DNA from: Caloramator sp. E03
GTDB lineage: Bacteria; Bacillota; Clostridia; Clostridiales; Caloramatoraceae
Assembly (NCBI RefSeq): GCF_006016075.1
Contig: NZ_CP040093.1
Coordinates: 2,273,501 to 2,337,500 of the forward strand
DNA length: 64,000 bases
Direction: 5' to 3'
Shown here: positions 46,441-55,292 of the stretch, piece by piece
Position numbering within the stretch: the first letter of the stretch is position 1
How the letters are laid out: each line of letters starts with the position of its first letter
Notes under the pieces: model-generated
Told to the model about the DNA's origin: nothing
The model's input: the letters and a program-made list of their open reading frames with translations, nothing else
The model's database searches: none
Made by a program: the position numbers and the translations under genes

Positions 46441-46485
46441 AAAGGCGTGATGTTCATGAAATTTAATTATGAACCTCACGCCTTT
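46441..46485 (+). terminator. terminator hairpin
   Basis: AAAGGCGTGATGTTCAT (46441-46457) pairs with ATGAACCTCACGCCTTT (46469-46485) with one mismatch. The stem is strong; there is no clear T run beyond it. Confidence 0.6.
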
Positions 46486-46554
46486 AATACTATACAATAT
46501 ATTTAATCGCTTTACTATGATAATAGTTTGAATATATTCAGACAATTCGAAGTC

Positions 46555-46583
46555 TAACAATTATTTAAAACCAATGATATAAT
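46555..46583 (+). promoter_or_regulatory. candidate promoter of hutH-hutI
   Basis: TATAAT at 46578-46583 with a weak -35 TAACAA 17 bases upstream. The imperfect palindrome AGACAATTCGAAGTCT (46540-46555) overlaps the -35 and could be a regulator site. Confidence 0.35.
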
Positions 46584-46614
46584 TAGTATAAGCTGTATAA
46601 AGGAGGTAATTTTA

Positions 46615-48141
46615 TTGAATAAGATTATAATAGATGGAGAAAGCCTTAAAATTGATGATATAGTCAAAGTAGCAAGATATGGCTATGAAGTGGAACTTTC
46701 AATAAATGCTAAAGATAAAATAGAAAAGGCAAGAAGACTTGTTGACCGGTTTGTTGAAAATGAAAGAGTTGAGTATGGAATTACAACTGGGTTTGGAAAA
46801 TTTTCTGATGTTGTAATATCAAGAGAAGATGCAAAAAAGCTTCAGAGAAACTTGATACTTTCTCATGCCTGTGGTGTGGGTGAGGAATTTGAAACTGAAA
46901 TAGTAAGGGCTATAATGCTTCTTAGAGCAAATGCATTATCAAAGGGATACTCTGGAGCCAGGGTTTTAACAGTACAAACTTTAATTGATATGTTAAATAA
47001 AGGAGTACATCCTGTTATTTATCAAAAGGGTTCCCTTGGAGCAAGTGGTGATTTGGCACCTTTATCTCACATGGTTTTAACCATGATTGGGGAAGGTGAG
47101 GCTTATTATAAAGGAGAAAGGCTTCCTTCAAAGGTTGCAATGGAGAAGGCAGGAATAAATATTATAGAGCTTGAAGAAAAGGAAGGACTTGCATTAATAA
47201 ATGGAACTCAAGTTATGACAGCAGTTGGAGCTCTTACTCTTTATGATGCTATAAACTTATCTAAGGCAGCAGATATAGTTTCATCTATGACAGTTGAAGG
47301 GTTAAAAGGAATTACAGACGCTTATTATCACAGAGTACATGATGTTAGACCACAGGTAGGTCAGATAAAATGTGCAAAAAATCTTTTATCTATATTAGAA
47401 GGAAGTACTCTTACTACAAAACAGGGGGAAATAAGAGTTCAAGATGCATATACACTAAGATGTATACCACAGATACATGGCGCAAGTAAGGATGCAATAG
47501 AGTATGTAAGAAAAGTTGTTGAAATAGAAATCAATTCTGCAACAGATAATCCATTGATATTTGAGGATGAGGATAGAGTCATATCAGGAGGAAATTTTCA
47601 TGGACAGCCAATGGCTCTTGCAATGGACTTTTTAGGGATTGCTTTATCAGAGCTTGCTAACGTTTCTGAAAGAAGGATAGAAAGGCTTGTTAATTATCAG
47701 CTAAATGATCTTCCTCCATTCCTTACTGAAAAAGGAGGACTAAATTCGGGGTTTATGATTGCACAGTATACTGCTGCAGCTCTTGTTTCAGAGAACAAGG
47801 TCCTTGCTCATCCAGCCTCAGTTGACTCAATACCATCCTCGGCAAACCAAGAAGACCATGTAAGTATGGGTACTATTGCGGCAAGAAAGGCAAGAAATAT
47901 ATTATACAATGCATCAAAGGTACTTGGAATAGAATACCTTGCATCTTCTCAGGCACTATACTTTAGAGGCAATGTAAAGCTAGGAAAAGGAACAGAAAAG
48001 GCATATAATCTTATAAGAAAATATATTGAGCCTTTAGTTGATGACAGAGTTATGTATGTAGATATAAATACTGCAAGTGAACTTATAACAAATGGGAAGC
48101 TTGTTGAGGAAGTTGAAAAGGCTGTTGGAGAAATATTATAA
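46615..48141 (+). CDS. hutH: histidine ammonia-lyase
   Basis: A 508-residue enzyme removing ammonia from histidine to give urocanate. The self-formed MIO cofactor triad is A143-S144-G145 in GSLGASGDLAPLSHM; YGITTGFGKF and SSANQEDHVSMG complete the active site. The start is TTG 46615, eight bases after AGGAGG, and no ATG fits. It is cotranscribed with hutI. Urocanase (hutU), the step in between, is not in the window. Confidence 0.96.
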   Translation: MNKIIIDGESLKIDDIVKVARYGYEVELSINAKDKIEKARRLVDRFVENERVEYGITTGFGKFSDVVISREDAKKLQRNLILSHACGVGEEFETEIVRAIMLLRANALSKGYSGARVLTVQTLIDMLNKGVHPVIYQKGSLGASGDLAPLSHMVLTMIGEGEAYYKGERLPSKVAMEKAGINIIELEEKEGLALINGTQVMTAVGALTLYDAINLSKAADIVSSMTVEGLKGITDAYYHRVHDVRPQVGQIKCAKNLLSILEGSTLTTKQGEIRVQDAYTLRCIPQIHGASKDAIEYVRKVVEIEINSATDNPLIFEDEDRVISGGNFHGQPMALAMDFLGIALSELANVSERRIERLVNYQLNDLPPFLTEKGGLNSGFMIAQYTAAALVSENKVLAHPASVDSIPSSANQEDHVSMGTIAARKARNILYNASKVLGIEYLASSQALYFRGNVKLGKGTEKAYNLIRKYIEPLVDDRVMYVDINTASELITNGKLVEEVEKAVGEIL

Positions 48142-48193
48142 TGAAGTAAGAAATATTTTCCACAATTATATTTAATTATGTGGGAGGAAATGT

Positions 48194-49471
48194 ATGGCGG
48201 ATATAGTTATAAAAAATGCCAGAATATTAACCTGTAAATCAAGTGGACCAAAGTTCGGAAAATATATGCAGGAGCTTGGAATAATAGAAAAAGGATTTAT
48301 AGCTATTGAAAATGGGATTATAAAAGAAGTAGGAGAAGGCAGTGGAGAAAGGTTTTATAATGAGCATACTAAAATAATAGACGCTAAAAATAAGACAGTA
48401 CTTCCTGGTTTTGTTGATCCTCACACACATCTTGTTCATTATGGTTCAAGGGAAGATGAGCTTGATTTAAAGCTTAAAGGTGTTCCATACATTGAAATAC
48501 TTAAAAGAGGCGGAGGAATTTTAAGTACAGTAAAAGCTACAAGAAGTGCCTCTAAAGACGAACTTATGAAAAAGATTAAAAAAAGCCTTGACCTTATGTT
48601 GCTTTGGGGAACTACAACTGTTGAAGCCAAATCTGGTTATGGCTTAAACTTTGAAGACGAAGTAAAATGTCTTAATGTATTAAAGGATTGCGGTCATCCT
48701 GTTGATATAGTAAGAACATATATGGGAGCCCATGCTATACCTGAAGAATATAAGCATGATAGGGAAGGCTATATAAAACTTATGACAGAGGAAGTCATAC
48801 CTTATGTTGCAGAGAATAAACTTGCTGAATTTATAGATTGCTTTTGCGAAGAAGGAGTTTTTTCTATAGAGGAGAGCGAAAGAATTCTATTAAAGGGAAA
48901 AGAGTATGGGCTTAAGATAAAAATACATGCTGATGAAATAGAGCCCATGGGAGGGGCAGAACTTGCAGGGAGAATTGGTGCAGTATCTGCAGAGCATCTT
49001 GTAGCAGCCTCCGATGAAGGTATAGAGGCTATGAAAAAAGGTAATGTAATTCCAGTGCTTTTGCCAGGGACGTCCTTTTATTTAAGGCTTGGAAAGTATG
49101 CAAGGGCAAGGAAGATGATTGAAATGGGACTTCCTATTGCTCTTGCAACGGATTATAATCCAGGTACATGTCCTACTGAATCTTTGCAGAGCATTATGGT
49201 ATTTGCTTCAATGGGTATGGGCCTAACCCCTTCAGAGGTTATAAATGCTATGACTATAAATGCGGCCTATGCTATATGTAGAGGAAATGAGATTGGAAGT
49301 ATTGAAAAAGGGAAGAAGGCAGACGTTCTTATTATGGATGCACCTAATGAAAATTACATTATATATCACTTTGGGATAAATCATATTGATACTGTTATTA
49401 AAAATGGGGAAATAGTAGTAAGAGAAGGAATGCTATGCTATAAGGAAGGAGAATTCACATGGAATATATAG
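48194..49471 (+). CDS. hutI: imidazolonepropionase
   Basis: A 425-residue metal-dependent amidohydrolase opening imidazolone propionate to formiminoglutamate, the third step of histidine degradation. It has the metal site DPHTHLVHYG, plus KIHADEIEPMG and ATDYNPGTCPTES. GGGAGG precedes the ATG. Its end overlaps the next gene by 13 bases. Confidence 0.95.
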   Translation: MADIVIKNARILTCKSSGPKFGKYMQELGIIEKGFIAIENGIIKEVGEGSGERFYNEHTKIIDAKNKTVLPGFVDPHTHLVHYGSREDELDLKLKGVPYIEILKRGGGILSTVKATRSASKDELMKKIKKSLDLMLLWGTTTVEAKSGYGLNFEDEVKCLNVLKDCGHPVDIVRTYMGAHAIPEEYKHDREGYIKLMTEEVIPYVAENKLAEFIDCFCEEGVFSIEESERILLKGKEYGLKIKIHADEIEPMGGAELAGRIGAVSAEHLVAASDEGIEAMKKGNVIPVLLPGTSFYLRLGKYARARKMIEMGLPIALATDYNPGTCPTESLQSIMVFASMGMGLTPSEVINAMTINAAYAICRGNEIGSIEKGKKADVLIMDAPNENYIIYHFGINHIDTVIKNGEIVVREGMLCYKEGEFTWNI

Positions 49472-49965
49472 ATAAAATAACAGGCAGTACAAAAGATGAG
49501 TTTTATAATAACCTTTTATTGATTATTGAAGGATTAATTTCAGGAGAAGAAGATAGTCTTGCTAATCTTTGTAATGTTGCATCAGTATTATATAATAACC
49601 TTGATGATATAAATTGGGTAGGATTTTATAGAATGAAAAATGGAGAACTACTTTTAGGGCCCTTTGGGGGGAAACCTGCTTGTGTAAGAATTAAAATTGG
49701 AAGGGGAGTTTGTGGAAGTGCTGCTAGGGATAAAAGGACTTATGTGGTAGCTAATGTTCATGAATTTGAAGGGCATATAGCCTGTGATAGTGCTTCAAAC
49801 TCTGAAATAGTTGTACCCATTATAAAAGATGATGTAGTTTTTGGTGTTTTGGATATAGATAGCCCAATTTTTAATAGATTCGATGAAACCGATAGGATTT
49901 ATCTTGAAAAGCTTGTTGAAAAACTTAATCAGTATATAAAATGGGAAGATATTTCAAGGATATGA
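49459..49965 (+). CDS. msrC: free methionine-R-sulfoxide reductase (GAF domain)
   Basis: A 168-residue GAF-fold enzyme that reduces free methionine-R-sulfoxide. The three active-site cysteines are all present: PACVRIKIGRGVCGSAA holds two and HIACDSASNSEIVVP the third. It overlaps the hutI end by 13 bases with AAGGAAGGAG inside hutI, so it is translated from the hut message. A link between histidine breakdown and methionine repair is not known to me; coupling may be accidental. Confidence 0.9.
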   Translation: MEYIDKITGSTKDEFYNNLLLIIEGLISGEEDSLANLCNVASVLYNNLDDINWVGFYRMKNGELLLGPFGGKPACVRIKIGRGVCGSAARDKRTYVVANVHEFEGHIACDSASNSEIVVPIIKDDVVFGVLDIDSPIFNRFDETDRIYLEKLVEKLNQYIKWEDISRI

Positions 49966-49970
49966 TTTAG

Positions 49971-50003
49971 AAAGACTCGGTATTTAATAAAATCCGAGTC
50001 TTT
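49971..50003. terminator. bidirectional terminator after msrC
   Basis: AAAGACTCGG (49971-49980) pairs perfectly with CCGAGTCTTT (49994-50003), followed by T; the convergent deacetylase ends nearby. Confidence 0.8.
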
Positions 50004-50010
50004 TATAAAT

Positions 50011-50880
50011 TTAATTTAATTCATAAAGGGTTCCAAATCTATATCCTTGCTTTTTTAATTCTTTTATTACAGAATCAAGGATGTTTGCATTTGTTTTTGA
50101 AACAGCATGAAGGAGCATAATTTCACCGTTGTGTGTACTTGACATTATCTTATCATAAGCATATTTTTCGCTTGGCTGCTGATCTACAAGCCAGTCTTTA
50201 TAGGCAAAACTCCAAAATACAGTTTTATATCCAAGTTTTTGGGTGAGGTATAGTACCTTTTCGCTAAATTCACCCTTTGGTGGCCTGAAAAATTTAGGCA
50301 TATCTATTCCGGTTACATCTTTAAAAGCAGCTTCAGTATCAGTAAATTCTTTAGTAAAAGATTCAATGTTGTTTGCTATTGATGGCATTGATGGGTGTGT
50401 TGAACTATGGTTACAGACTATATGCCCTTCATTTACCATTCTTTTTATAAGGTCTGGTTCTTTTATTATATAATGTCTTGTTACGAAAAAAGCAGCTTTT
50501 ACATCGTTAGATTTAAGGATATCAAGTATAACAGAGGTATAACCGATTTCATATCCTTCATCGAAGGTTATATATATTACCTTTTTTGACGTATCTCCTA
50601 AATAATATCCGGAATATTTATCAAGTATGGTTTTATGTTCCATTGGAATTGAAGGAGGAACATGATTTTTATTTGGACCAAGTCCCCAGGGGATAGTTTT
50701 GTTGCTAAGGTTGCTGGGGGTATCAAAGTCTGTTGTTGTTGATTGATTTGCTATATCACCTTGGTTAATATTTAAATTTAATGAATTATTGTTAGATTTT
50801 GGAGGCATTTGAGAGCTTTTTTGGCAAGAAATTGTTAATAGAAAAAATACTGCTAAAAATAGTGAAAGCATTTTCTTCAT
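50011..50880 (-). CDS. PdaA-like polysaccharide deacetylase lipoprotein
   Basis: A 289-residue lipoprotein (lipobox LTISC, C19) with a NodB deacetylase domain. The sequence TFDEGYEIG replaces the usual TFDDG and is the hallmark of PdaA, which removes the acetyl group from N-acetylmuramic acid to let the muramic-delta-lactam of the spore cortex form. H-x3-H is in NHSSTHPS, and RPPKGEFS follows. A Ser/Asn-rich linker precedes the domain. It is probably a spore cortex enzyme, in keeping with the sporulation genes downstream. Confidence 0.88.
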   Translation of the reverse strand: MKKMLSLFLAVFFLLTISCQKSSQMPPKSNNNSLNLNINQGDIANQSTTTDFDTPSNLSNKTIPWGLGPNKNHVPPSIPMEHKTILDKYSGYYLGDTSKKVIYITFDEGYEIGYTSVILDILKSNDVKAAFFVTRHYIIKEPDLIKRMVNEGHIVCNHSSTHPSMPSIANNIESFTKEFTDTEAAFKDVTGIDMPKFFRPPKGEFSEKVLYLTQKLGYKTVFWSFAYKDWLVDQQPSEKYAYDKIMSSTHNGEIMLLHAVSKTNANILDSVIKELKKQGYRFGTLYELN

Positions 50881-50986
50881 TTTGATACCTCCTCATACTT
50901 AATATATCCACAATATTAAAAATAATGCTATATAGAATTTACATAATAGTATATAATAAATGCATAAAACTTTGTGGGGGATTGTT

Positions 50987-52717
50987 ATGCTTGAAGAATT
51001 TAAAAAAGATGTGCAAAACTTATATCATGATATAATAAACTCAAATAATGTTGATATAAAAAGTTTTAAGTCAAAATGGAATGTTGAAACCTTTATTGCA
51101 GACGTATATCAAAGCCTCTGTAAAAAGGAGCTTAGAAAAGAAACAGGAAGTTTTTATACTCCTATTGAAATAGTCGAGTTTATGGTGGATAAAGCTCTTG
51201 ATGAAATTGATATAAATAAAAATTTGAATTTTAAAGTATTGGATCCTTCCTGTGGAGGAGGATATTTTTTAATACTTTTTTATGAAAAGCTTAAAGAGAG
51301 GATGAAAAGCTTAGGAATTGAGAAAGCAGAAGATTATATAATTAACAATAATATTTTCGGATGTGATATTGATGAATATGCTGTTATGATAACGTTTATT
51401 GAACTATATGAAAGGAGCGGCACTTTGCCTTTAAATATAGTTTTAGGTGATTTTTTAACTTCAGAATCCCAAAAATTTGATATAGTTATAGGAAATCCTC
51501 CTTATATGGGGCATAAAATTTTAACGGGAGAATATAGAAACAAGCTTTATAATTTATATGGTGAAGTATTTTCAGATAAAGCAGATTTATCCTACTGCTT
51601 TATAAAAAAGTCTATAGATATATTAAATGAAAGAGGAAGGCTTATTTTTATAACTTCAAGGTATATGCTTGAGGCATTAAATGCAGAAGGTATAAGAAAC
51701 TATATAAAAACAAATGTCCAAATAAAAAGTATTGTTGATTTTTATGGTGTAAGGCTTATAAAAGGAGCTGGAGTTGATAACATAATAATAGATTTTATAA
51801 AAGATAGGGAAAAGAAAAATATTGAATATTTTAGGCTTTTGGAAAATGCAAAGGGAAAGGGCAAAAAAGTATTTGAAGATATTAATAAAGGAGAAGATAA
51901 TTTTGTAAAACATATAAGGGTTGACATGGAAAGCCTTGAAAATAAGGGCTGGGTTTTTTTAAGCAACGAAGAAAGGACTATTTTAAATAAAATAAAGGGA
52001 GTATATCTGTCAGACCTATGTGAAAGTTTTCAAGGGATTATAACTGGCTGTGATAAAGCTTTTGTACTTGAAAAGGATATGGCAATTAACATTAAAATAG
52101 AAGAAAACTTATTAAAGCCTTGGATTAAAGGTTCGAATATTGAAAAGTTTAAAGTTATACCTTCAAATCAAGTTATTATATATTCTAATTTAATAGATGA
52201 TGAAAAAAAATACGAAAAAGCAATAAATTATATAAAAAGGTTAAAACCATCCCTTGAAAATAGAAGAGAGTGCAAAAAAGGACTAAGAAAGTACTATGAA
52301 CTTCAATGGGGAAGAAATCAAGATGTATTTGAAGGTCAGAAAATAGTATTCCCTTATAAAGCCTCTTCAAATCGATTTGCTATAGATACAGGAAGTTATT
52401 TTAGTGCAGATGTTTATATACTTAAAATAAGGAGTATGTTTTTAAAAAATACTTCTTATGAGTATATTTGTGGGGTTTTAAATAGCAGAATATATGAGTT
52501 TTATATAAAGTCAATGGCAAAAAAGCTTGGGGACAATATGTATGAGTATTATCCAAATAAGATAATGAGGATTAAAATTCCTGAATATATAAAAGAGGTA
52601 GAAGAAGAGGTAAAGAATGTGAAGGAGGATACTATAAATAGAATTGATATGATTTTATGCAGATTTTTTAATATAACTTCAGAGGAATATGAGATAATAA
52701 GGAGCTGGTGTTTGTGA
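50987..52717 (+). CDS. N6-adenine DNA methyltransferase, Eco57I/TaqI-like, solitary
   Basis: A 576-residue gamma-type adenine methyltransferase. ETGSFYTP (motif X) leads to motif I VLDPSCGGGYFL, a second acidic motif FGCDIDEYA, and the catalytic N170-P-P-Y173. A TaqI-like specificity domain makes up roughly the last 200 residues. I see no nuclease motif in the N-terminal 70 residues and no restriction gene beside it, so it appears to be an orphan methyltransferase. The start is ATG 50987, six bases after GGGGG; a longer frame begins in the promoter region. Its stop overlaps the DUF72 start (GTGA). Confidence 0.85.
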   Translation: MLEEFKKDVQNLYHDIINSNNVDIKSFKSKWNVETFIADVYQSLCKKELRKETGSFYTPIEIVEFMVDKALDEIDINKNLNFKVLDPSCGGGYFLILFYEKLKERMKSLGIEKAEDYIINNNIFGCDIDEYAVMITFIELYERSGTLPLNIVLGDFLTSESQKFDIVIGNPPYMGHKILTGEYRNKLYNLYGEVFSDKADLSYCFIKKSIDILNERGRLIFITSRYMLEALNAEGIRNYIKTNVQIKSIVDFYGVRLIKGAGVDNIIIDFIKDREKKNIEYFRLLENAKGKGKKVFEDINKGEDNFVKHIRVDMESLENKGWVFLSNEERTILNKIKGVYLSDLCESFQGIITGCDKAFVLEKDMAINIKIEENLLKPWIKGSNIEKFKVIPSNQVIIYSNLIDDEKKYEKAINYIKRLKPSLENRRECKKGLRKYYELQWGRNQDVFEGQKIVFPYKASSNRFAIDTGSYFSADVYILKIRSMFLKNTSYEYICGVLNSRIYEFYIKSMAKKLGDNMYEYYPNKIMRIKIPEYIKEVEEEVKNVKEDTINRIDMILCRFFNITSEEYEIIRSWCL

Positions 52718-53484
52718 TATATGTTGGAACATCAGGATATAGCTATGATGATTGGAAAGGTGAATTTTACCCTGAAGATATTAATGATTCTAATATGCTT
52801 GAATTTTATTCAAGGCATTTTTCCTTTACTGAGATTAATTCAACATATTATAAAATGCCGAACTATTTTATGTTTAAAAGCCTAAATGAAAAGACACCTG
52901 ATGAGTTTAAGTTTTCCGTAAAAGCCTATAAAGGTTTTACCCATGATAGGAATTTAGGAAAGGATGATGCAATAAAATTTATTGAAGCACTAAAACCAAT
53001 AAAGAGTAGTGGAAAGCTTTCCTGTATTATTTTCCAATTTCCATATTCTTTTCACAATACAAGTGATAATGCTGAGTATATTAAAAGGGTAAGAGAATAT
53101 TTTAATGGAGAAGAGATTCTTTGTGAGTTTAGAAATTCTAATTGGGTAAAAATAGAGGTTATGGAATTTTTAAAAGAGCATTCTATAGGCTGGGTATGTG
53201 TTGATGAGCCAGATATTAAAGGCCTTATAAAGCCTATAGTCGCAGTAACTTCAAATATAGGTTATATAAGGTTCCACGGGAGAAACGCTAAAAAATGGTA
53301 TAACCATGAAGTTGCCTATGAAAGGTATGACTATATGTATTCAGAAAAGGAACTTTTAGAGTGGATATCAAAAATTAAATTTATTGAAAAACACAGCTGT
53401 GAAACTTTTGTTGCTTTTAATAATCATTTTAAAGCTAAAGGAGCTAAAAATGCTTCTATGTTAAAAAGATTGATGCAAAATTAG
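52714..53484 (+). CDS. DUF72 domain protein (YecE-like)
   Basis: A 256-residue TIM-barrel protein of the DUF72 family: IYVGTSGYSYDDWKG at the start, FTEINSTYYKMP, CEFRNSNW and YIRFHGRNAKKW. The molecular function of the family is unknown. The start is GTG 52714, nine bases after AAGGAG and overlapping the methyltransferase stop by four bases, a mark of translational coupling. The gene order may mean only shared expression. Confidence 0.88.
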   Translation: MIYVGTSGYSYDDWKGEFYPEDINDSNMLEFYSRHFSFTEINSTYYKMPNYFMFKSLNEKTPDEFKFSVKAYKGFTHDRNLGKDDAIKFIEALKPIKSSGKLSCIIFQFPYSFHNTSDNAEYIKRVREYFNGEEILCEFRNSNWVKIEVMEFLKEHSIGWVCVDEPDIKGLIKPIVAVTSNIGYIRFHGRNAKKWYNHEVAYERYDYMYSEKELLEWISKIKFIEKHSCETFVAFNNHFKAKGAKNASMLKRLMQN

Positions 53485-53545
53485 GAGGCTATGTACTATT
53501 TAGTTTATTTTAACTTTTAAAAGTGCATAGCCTCTTAATTTTTTA
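53485..53545 (+). terminator. terminator after DUF72
   Basis: GAGGCTATG (53485-53493) pairs perfectly with CATAGCCTC (53526-53534), followed by TTAATTTTTTATT. Confidence 0.75.
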
Positions 53546-53650
53546 TTGCTTTAAAGGGTGATAAATTACAATTAAGAAATAAAAACTTATTGAACAAATA
53601 TTTCTCTTGGTTTCTGTAACAGATATAATTGACATAAAAATATACAAAAT

Positions 53651-53664
53651 AAGTAACCGTCCCT
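53651..53664 (+). repeat. AAGTAACCGTCCCT element, copy A
   Basis: The 14-mer AAGTAACCGTCCCT after TATACAAAAT is shared with 56402-56415 (after TATAAAAT) and, inverted, with 56322-56335. It lies between the DUF72 terminator and the dinB promoter, in a 273-base gap with no gene. Confidence 0.6.
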
Positions 53665-53718
53665 CTTTATTTCACTAAAAAATTTTGTGTTTGGTATTTA
53701 TTTTTGAAAGGAATGTTG

Positions 53719-53746
53719 TATAATATAATTAACGAACTTTTGTTCG
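53719..53746 (+). promoter_or_regulatory. dinB promoter -10 and LexA (SOS) box
   Basis: TATAAT (53719-53724) is followed by the perfect palindrome CGAACTTTTGTTCG (53733-53746), which matches the Gram-positive LexA/DinR box CGAAC-N4-GTTCG. It sits over the transcription start and touches the ribosome site, so LexA would repress dinB until DNA damage. Confidence 0.88.
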
Positions 53747-53757
53747 GAGGGGTGGTT

Positions 53758-55008
53758 ATGGGAACGATATTACATGTGGATTTAAACGCCTTTTATGCTT
53801 CTGTTGAACAGGCTAATGATTCAAGCCTTGCTAATCTTCCTATTGCAGTTGCTGGTGATAAGGAAAAAAGGAATGGCATCATACTTACAGCATCTTATGA
53901 GGCAAGGGCTTATGGTGTTAAAACTGGAATGACAATAAATGATGCTAAAAAATTATGTCCTGATATTATATTTGTAAAGCCTCACTTTAAAGAATATATG
54001 AAATACTCAATGAAGGTTATGGATATATTAAGAAGCTTTAGTCCTGATGTTGAGGTTTTTAGTATAGATGAGGCTTGGGTTGATGTTACTGGCTGTGAAA
54101 GGCTTTTTGGAAGTGGAGTTGAGATAGCGGATAAAATAAGATACATGATAAAAAAGGAGCTTAATATTACCGCAAGTGTAGGGGTATCTTATTGCAAACT
54201 TATGGCAAAAATAGCATCGGATCTTAAAAAGCCTGATGCTACAAGTATAATAAATAGGGAGGATGTACCAAAGATAGTATGGCCTCTTCCAGTTGAAGAT
54301 TTAATTGGCGTTGGGAGAAAAATGAAGGTAAAGCTTAATGAAATAGGCATATTTACGATTGGAGATATTGCTAATACTCCTCAAAAAGTTCTGGAGCAAA
54401 AGTTTGGAAAGATTGGTAGATATCTTTGGTATTTTGCTAATGGTATAGATAATTCTAAAGTATCTTCAAGGGAAGATGAAATAAAAGGGATAGGCAATTC
54501 AATAACAACTCCAAGGGATATAAAAAGTTATGAAGAGGCAAGTGAAGTTTTAATGGTCCTTTGTGAGAGTGTTGGTAAAAGATTAAGAGATTGTGGACTT
54601 GAAGGGAACGTAGTTGAAGTGATGATAAAGACGAAGGATTTTAATACCTTTATAAGACAGAGGAAGATACATAATTATATTGATACTGCTTTTGATATAC
54701 ATAATGAAGCGATAAAACTTCTTTATGAGAACTGGGATGAGACGATTCCTTTAAGGCTTCTTGGAGTTAGGGTAACAGGCCTTAGACCATTGCAGGGGTT
54801 TAAGCAGATAAGTTTTTTTGAAGAGAAAAAGAAACTTAAAAATGAAAAGATTGAAAGGTGCATGGATAGCATAAGGGAAAAATACGGTTATAATTCTGTA
54901 TTTAGGGCATCGCTTATGGTAAATGAGGTAAGAAACCTTGTAAATATAGTTAGCGATGAAGAATGGAAGCATAAGAATCCTTTTAATAAAGGAGGAGGAA
55001 GGCTTTGA
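53758..55008 (+). CDS. dinB: DNA polymerase IV (Y family)
   Basis: A 416-residue error-prone polymerase that copies past damaged DNA. The catalytic acidic residues are D8 in ILHVDLNAFYASVE and D104-E105 in FSIDEAWVDV; the finger, thumb and little-finger regions follow (GVGRKMKVKLNEIGI). I start at ATG 53758 after GGAGGGG. A TTG further upstream would place the promoter and LexA box inside the gene. It is translated with the next small gene. Confidence 0.94.
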   Translation: MGTILHVDLNAFYASVEQANDSSLANLPIAVAGDKEKRNGIILTASYEARAYGVKTGMTINDAKKLCPDIIFVKPHFKEYMKYSMKVMDILRSFSPDVEVFSIDEAWVDVTGCERLFGSGVEIADKIRYMIKKELNITASVGVSYCKLMAKIASDLKKPDATSIINREDVPKIVWPLPVEDLIGVGRKMKVKLNEIGIFTIGDIANTPQKVLEQKFGKIGRYLWYFANGIDNSKVSSREDEIKGIGNSITTPRDIKSYEEASEVLMVLCESVGKRLRDCGLEGNVVEVMIKTKDFNTFIRQRKIHNYIDTAFDIHNEAIKLLYENWDETIPLRLLGVRVTGLRPLQGFKQISFFEEKKKLKNEKIERCMDSIREKYGYNSVFRASLMVNEVRNLVNIVSDEEWKHKNPFNKGGGRL

Positions 55009-55010
55009 AA

Positions 55011-55244
55011 ATGGTAAGAGAAGTTGTTGATACTATGGTACTTTTTGAAAAATCCTCAGTAAATCCACTTGTAGTAACTTGCAGCCGGGGAACTTTTAGA
55101 GTAAATAGAGTAATTAAGATGTGGAAAGAGAGAAGGAGCCTTAGGGAGTGCTTTATATATCTTTGTCAGGTGGAAGGGAGAGAAAATCCTGTTGAGCTTA
55201 GATGGGATATTGAAAGCAACAAATGGTTTATTGAAAAACTTTAA
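55011..55244 (+). CDS. small dinB-associated protein (DUF6504-like)
   Basis: A 77-residue basic protein, MVREVVDTMVLFEKSS to WDIESNKWFIEKL. Similar small proteins accompany Y-family polymerases in other bacteria, and I assign it to the DUF6504 type with moderate certainty. The ATG at 55011 follows GGAGGAGGAAGG by eight bases and starts two bases after the dinB stop, so it is part of the SOS operon. It may bind DNA or assist the polymerase; this is inference. Confidence 0.65.
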   Translation: MVREVVDTMVLFEKSSVNPLVVTCSRGTFRVNRVIKMWKERRSLRECFIYLCQVEGRENPVELRWDIESNKWFIEKL

Positions 55245-55292
55245 AAATGCCACCCAAGTAGTAATGCTTGTTGCTACTTGGGTGGCATTTTT
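55243..55292. terminator. bidirectional terminator between the dinB operon and speE
   Basis: A 19-bp perfect stem (AAAAATGCCACCCAAGTAG with its complement at 55274-55292) around twelve bases, with A and T runs on both sides. Confidence 0.88.

Noticed and set aside
50987-53484. Restriction-modification system
   Set aside because: Only the methyltransferase is present. DUF72 shows no nuclease motif, and neighbours are unrelated.
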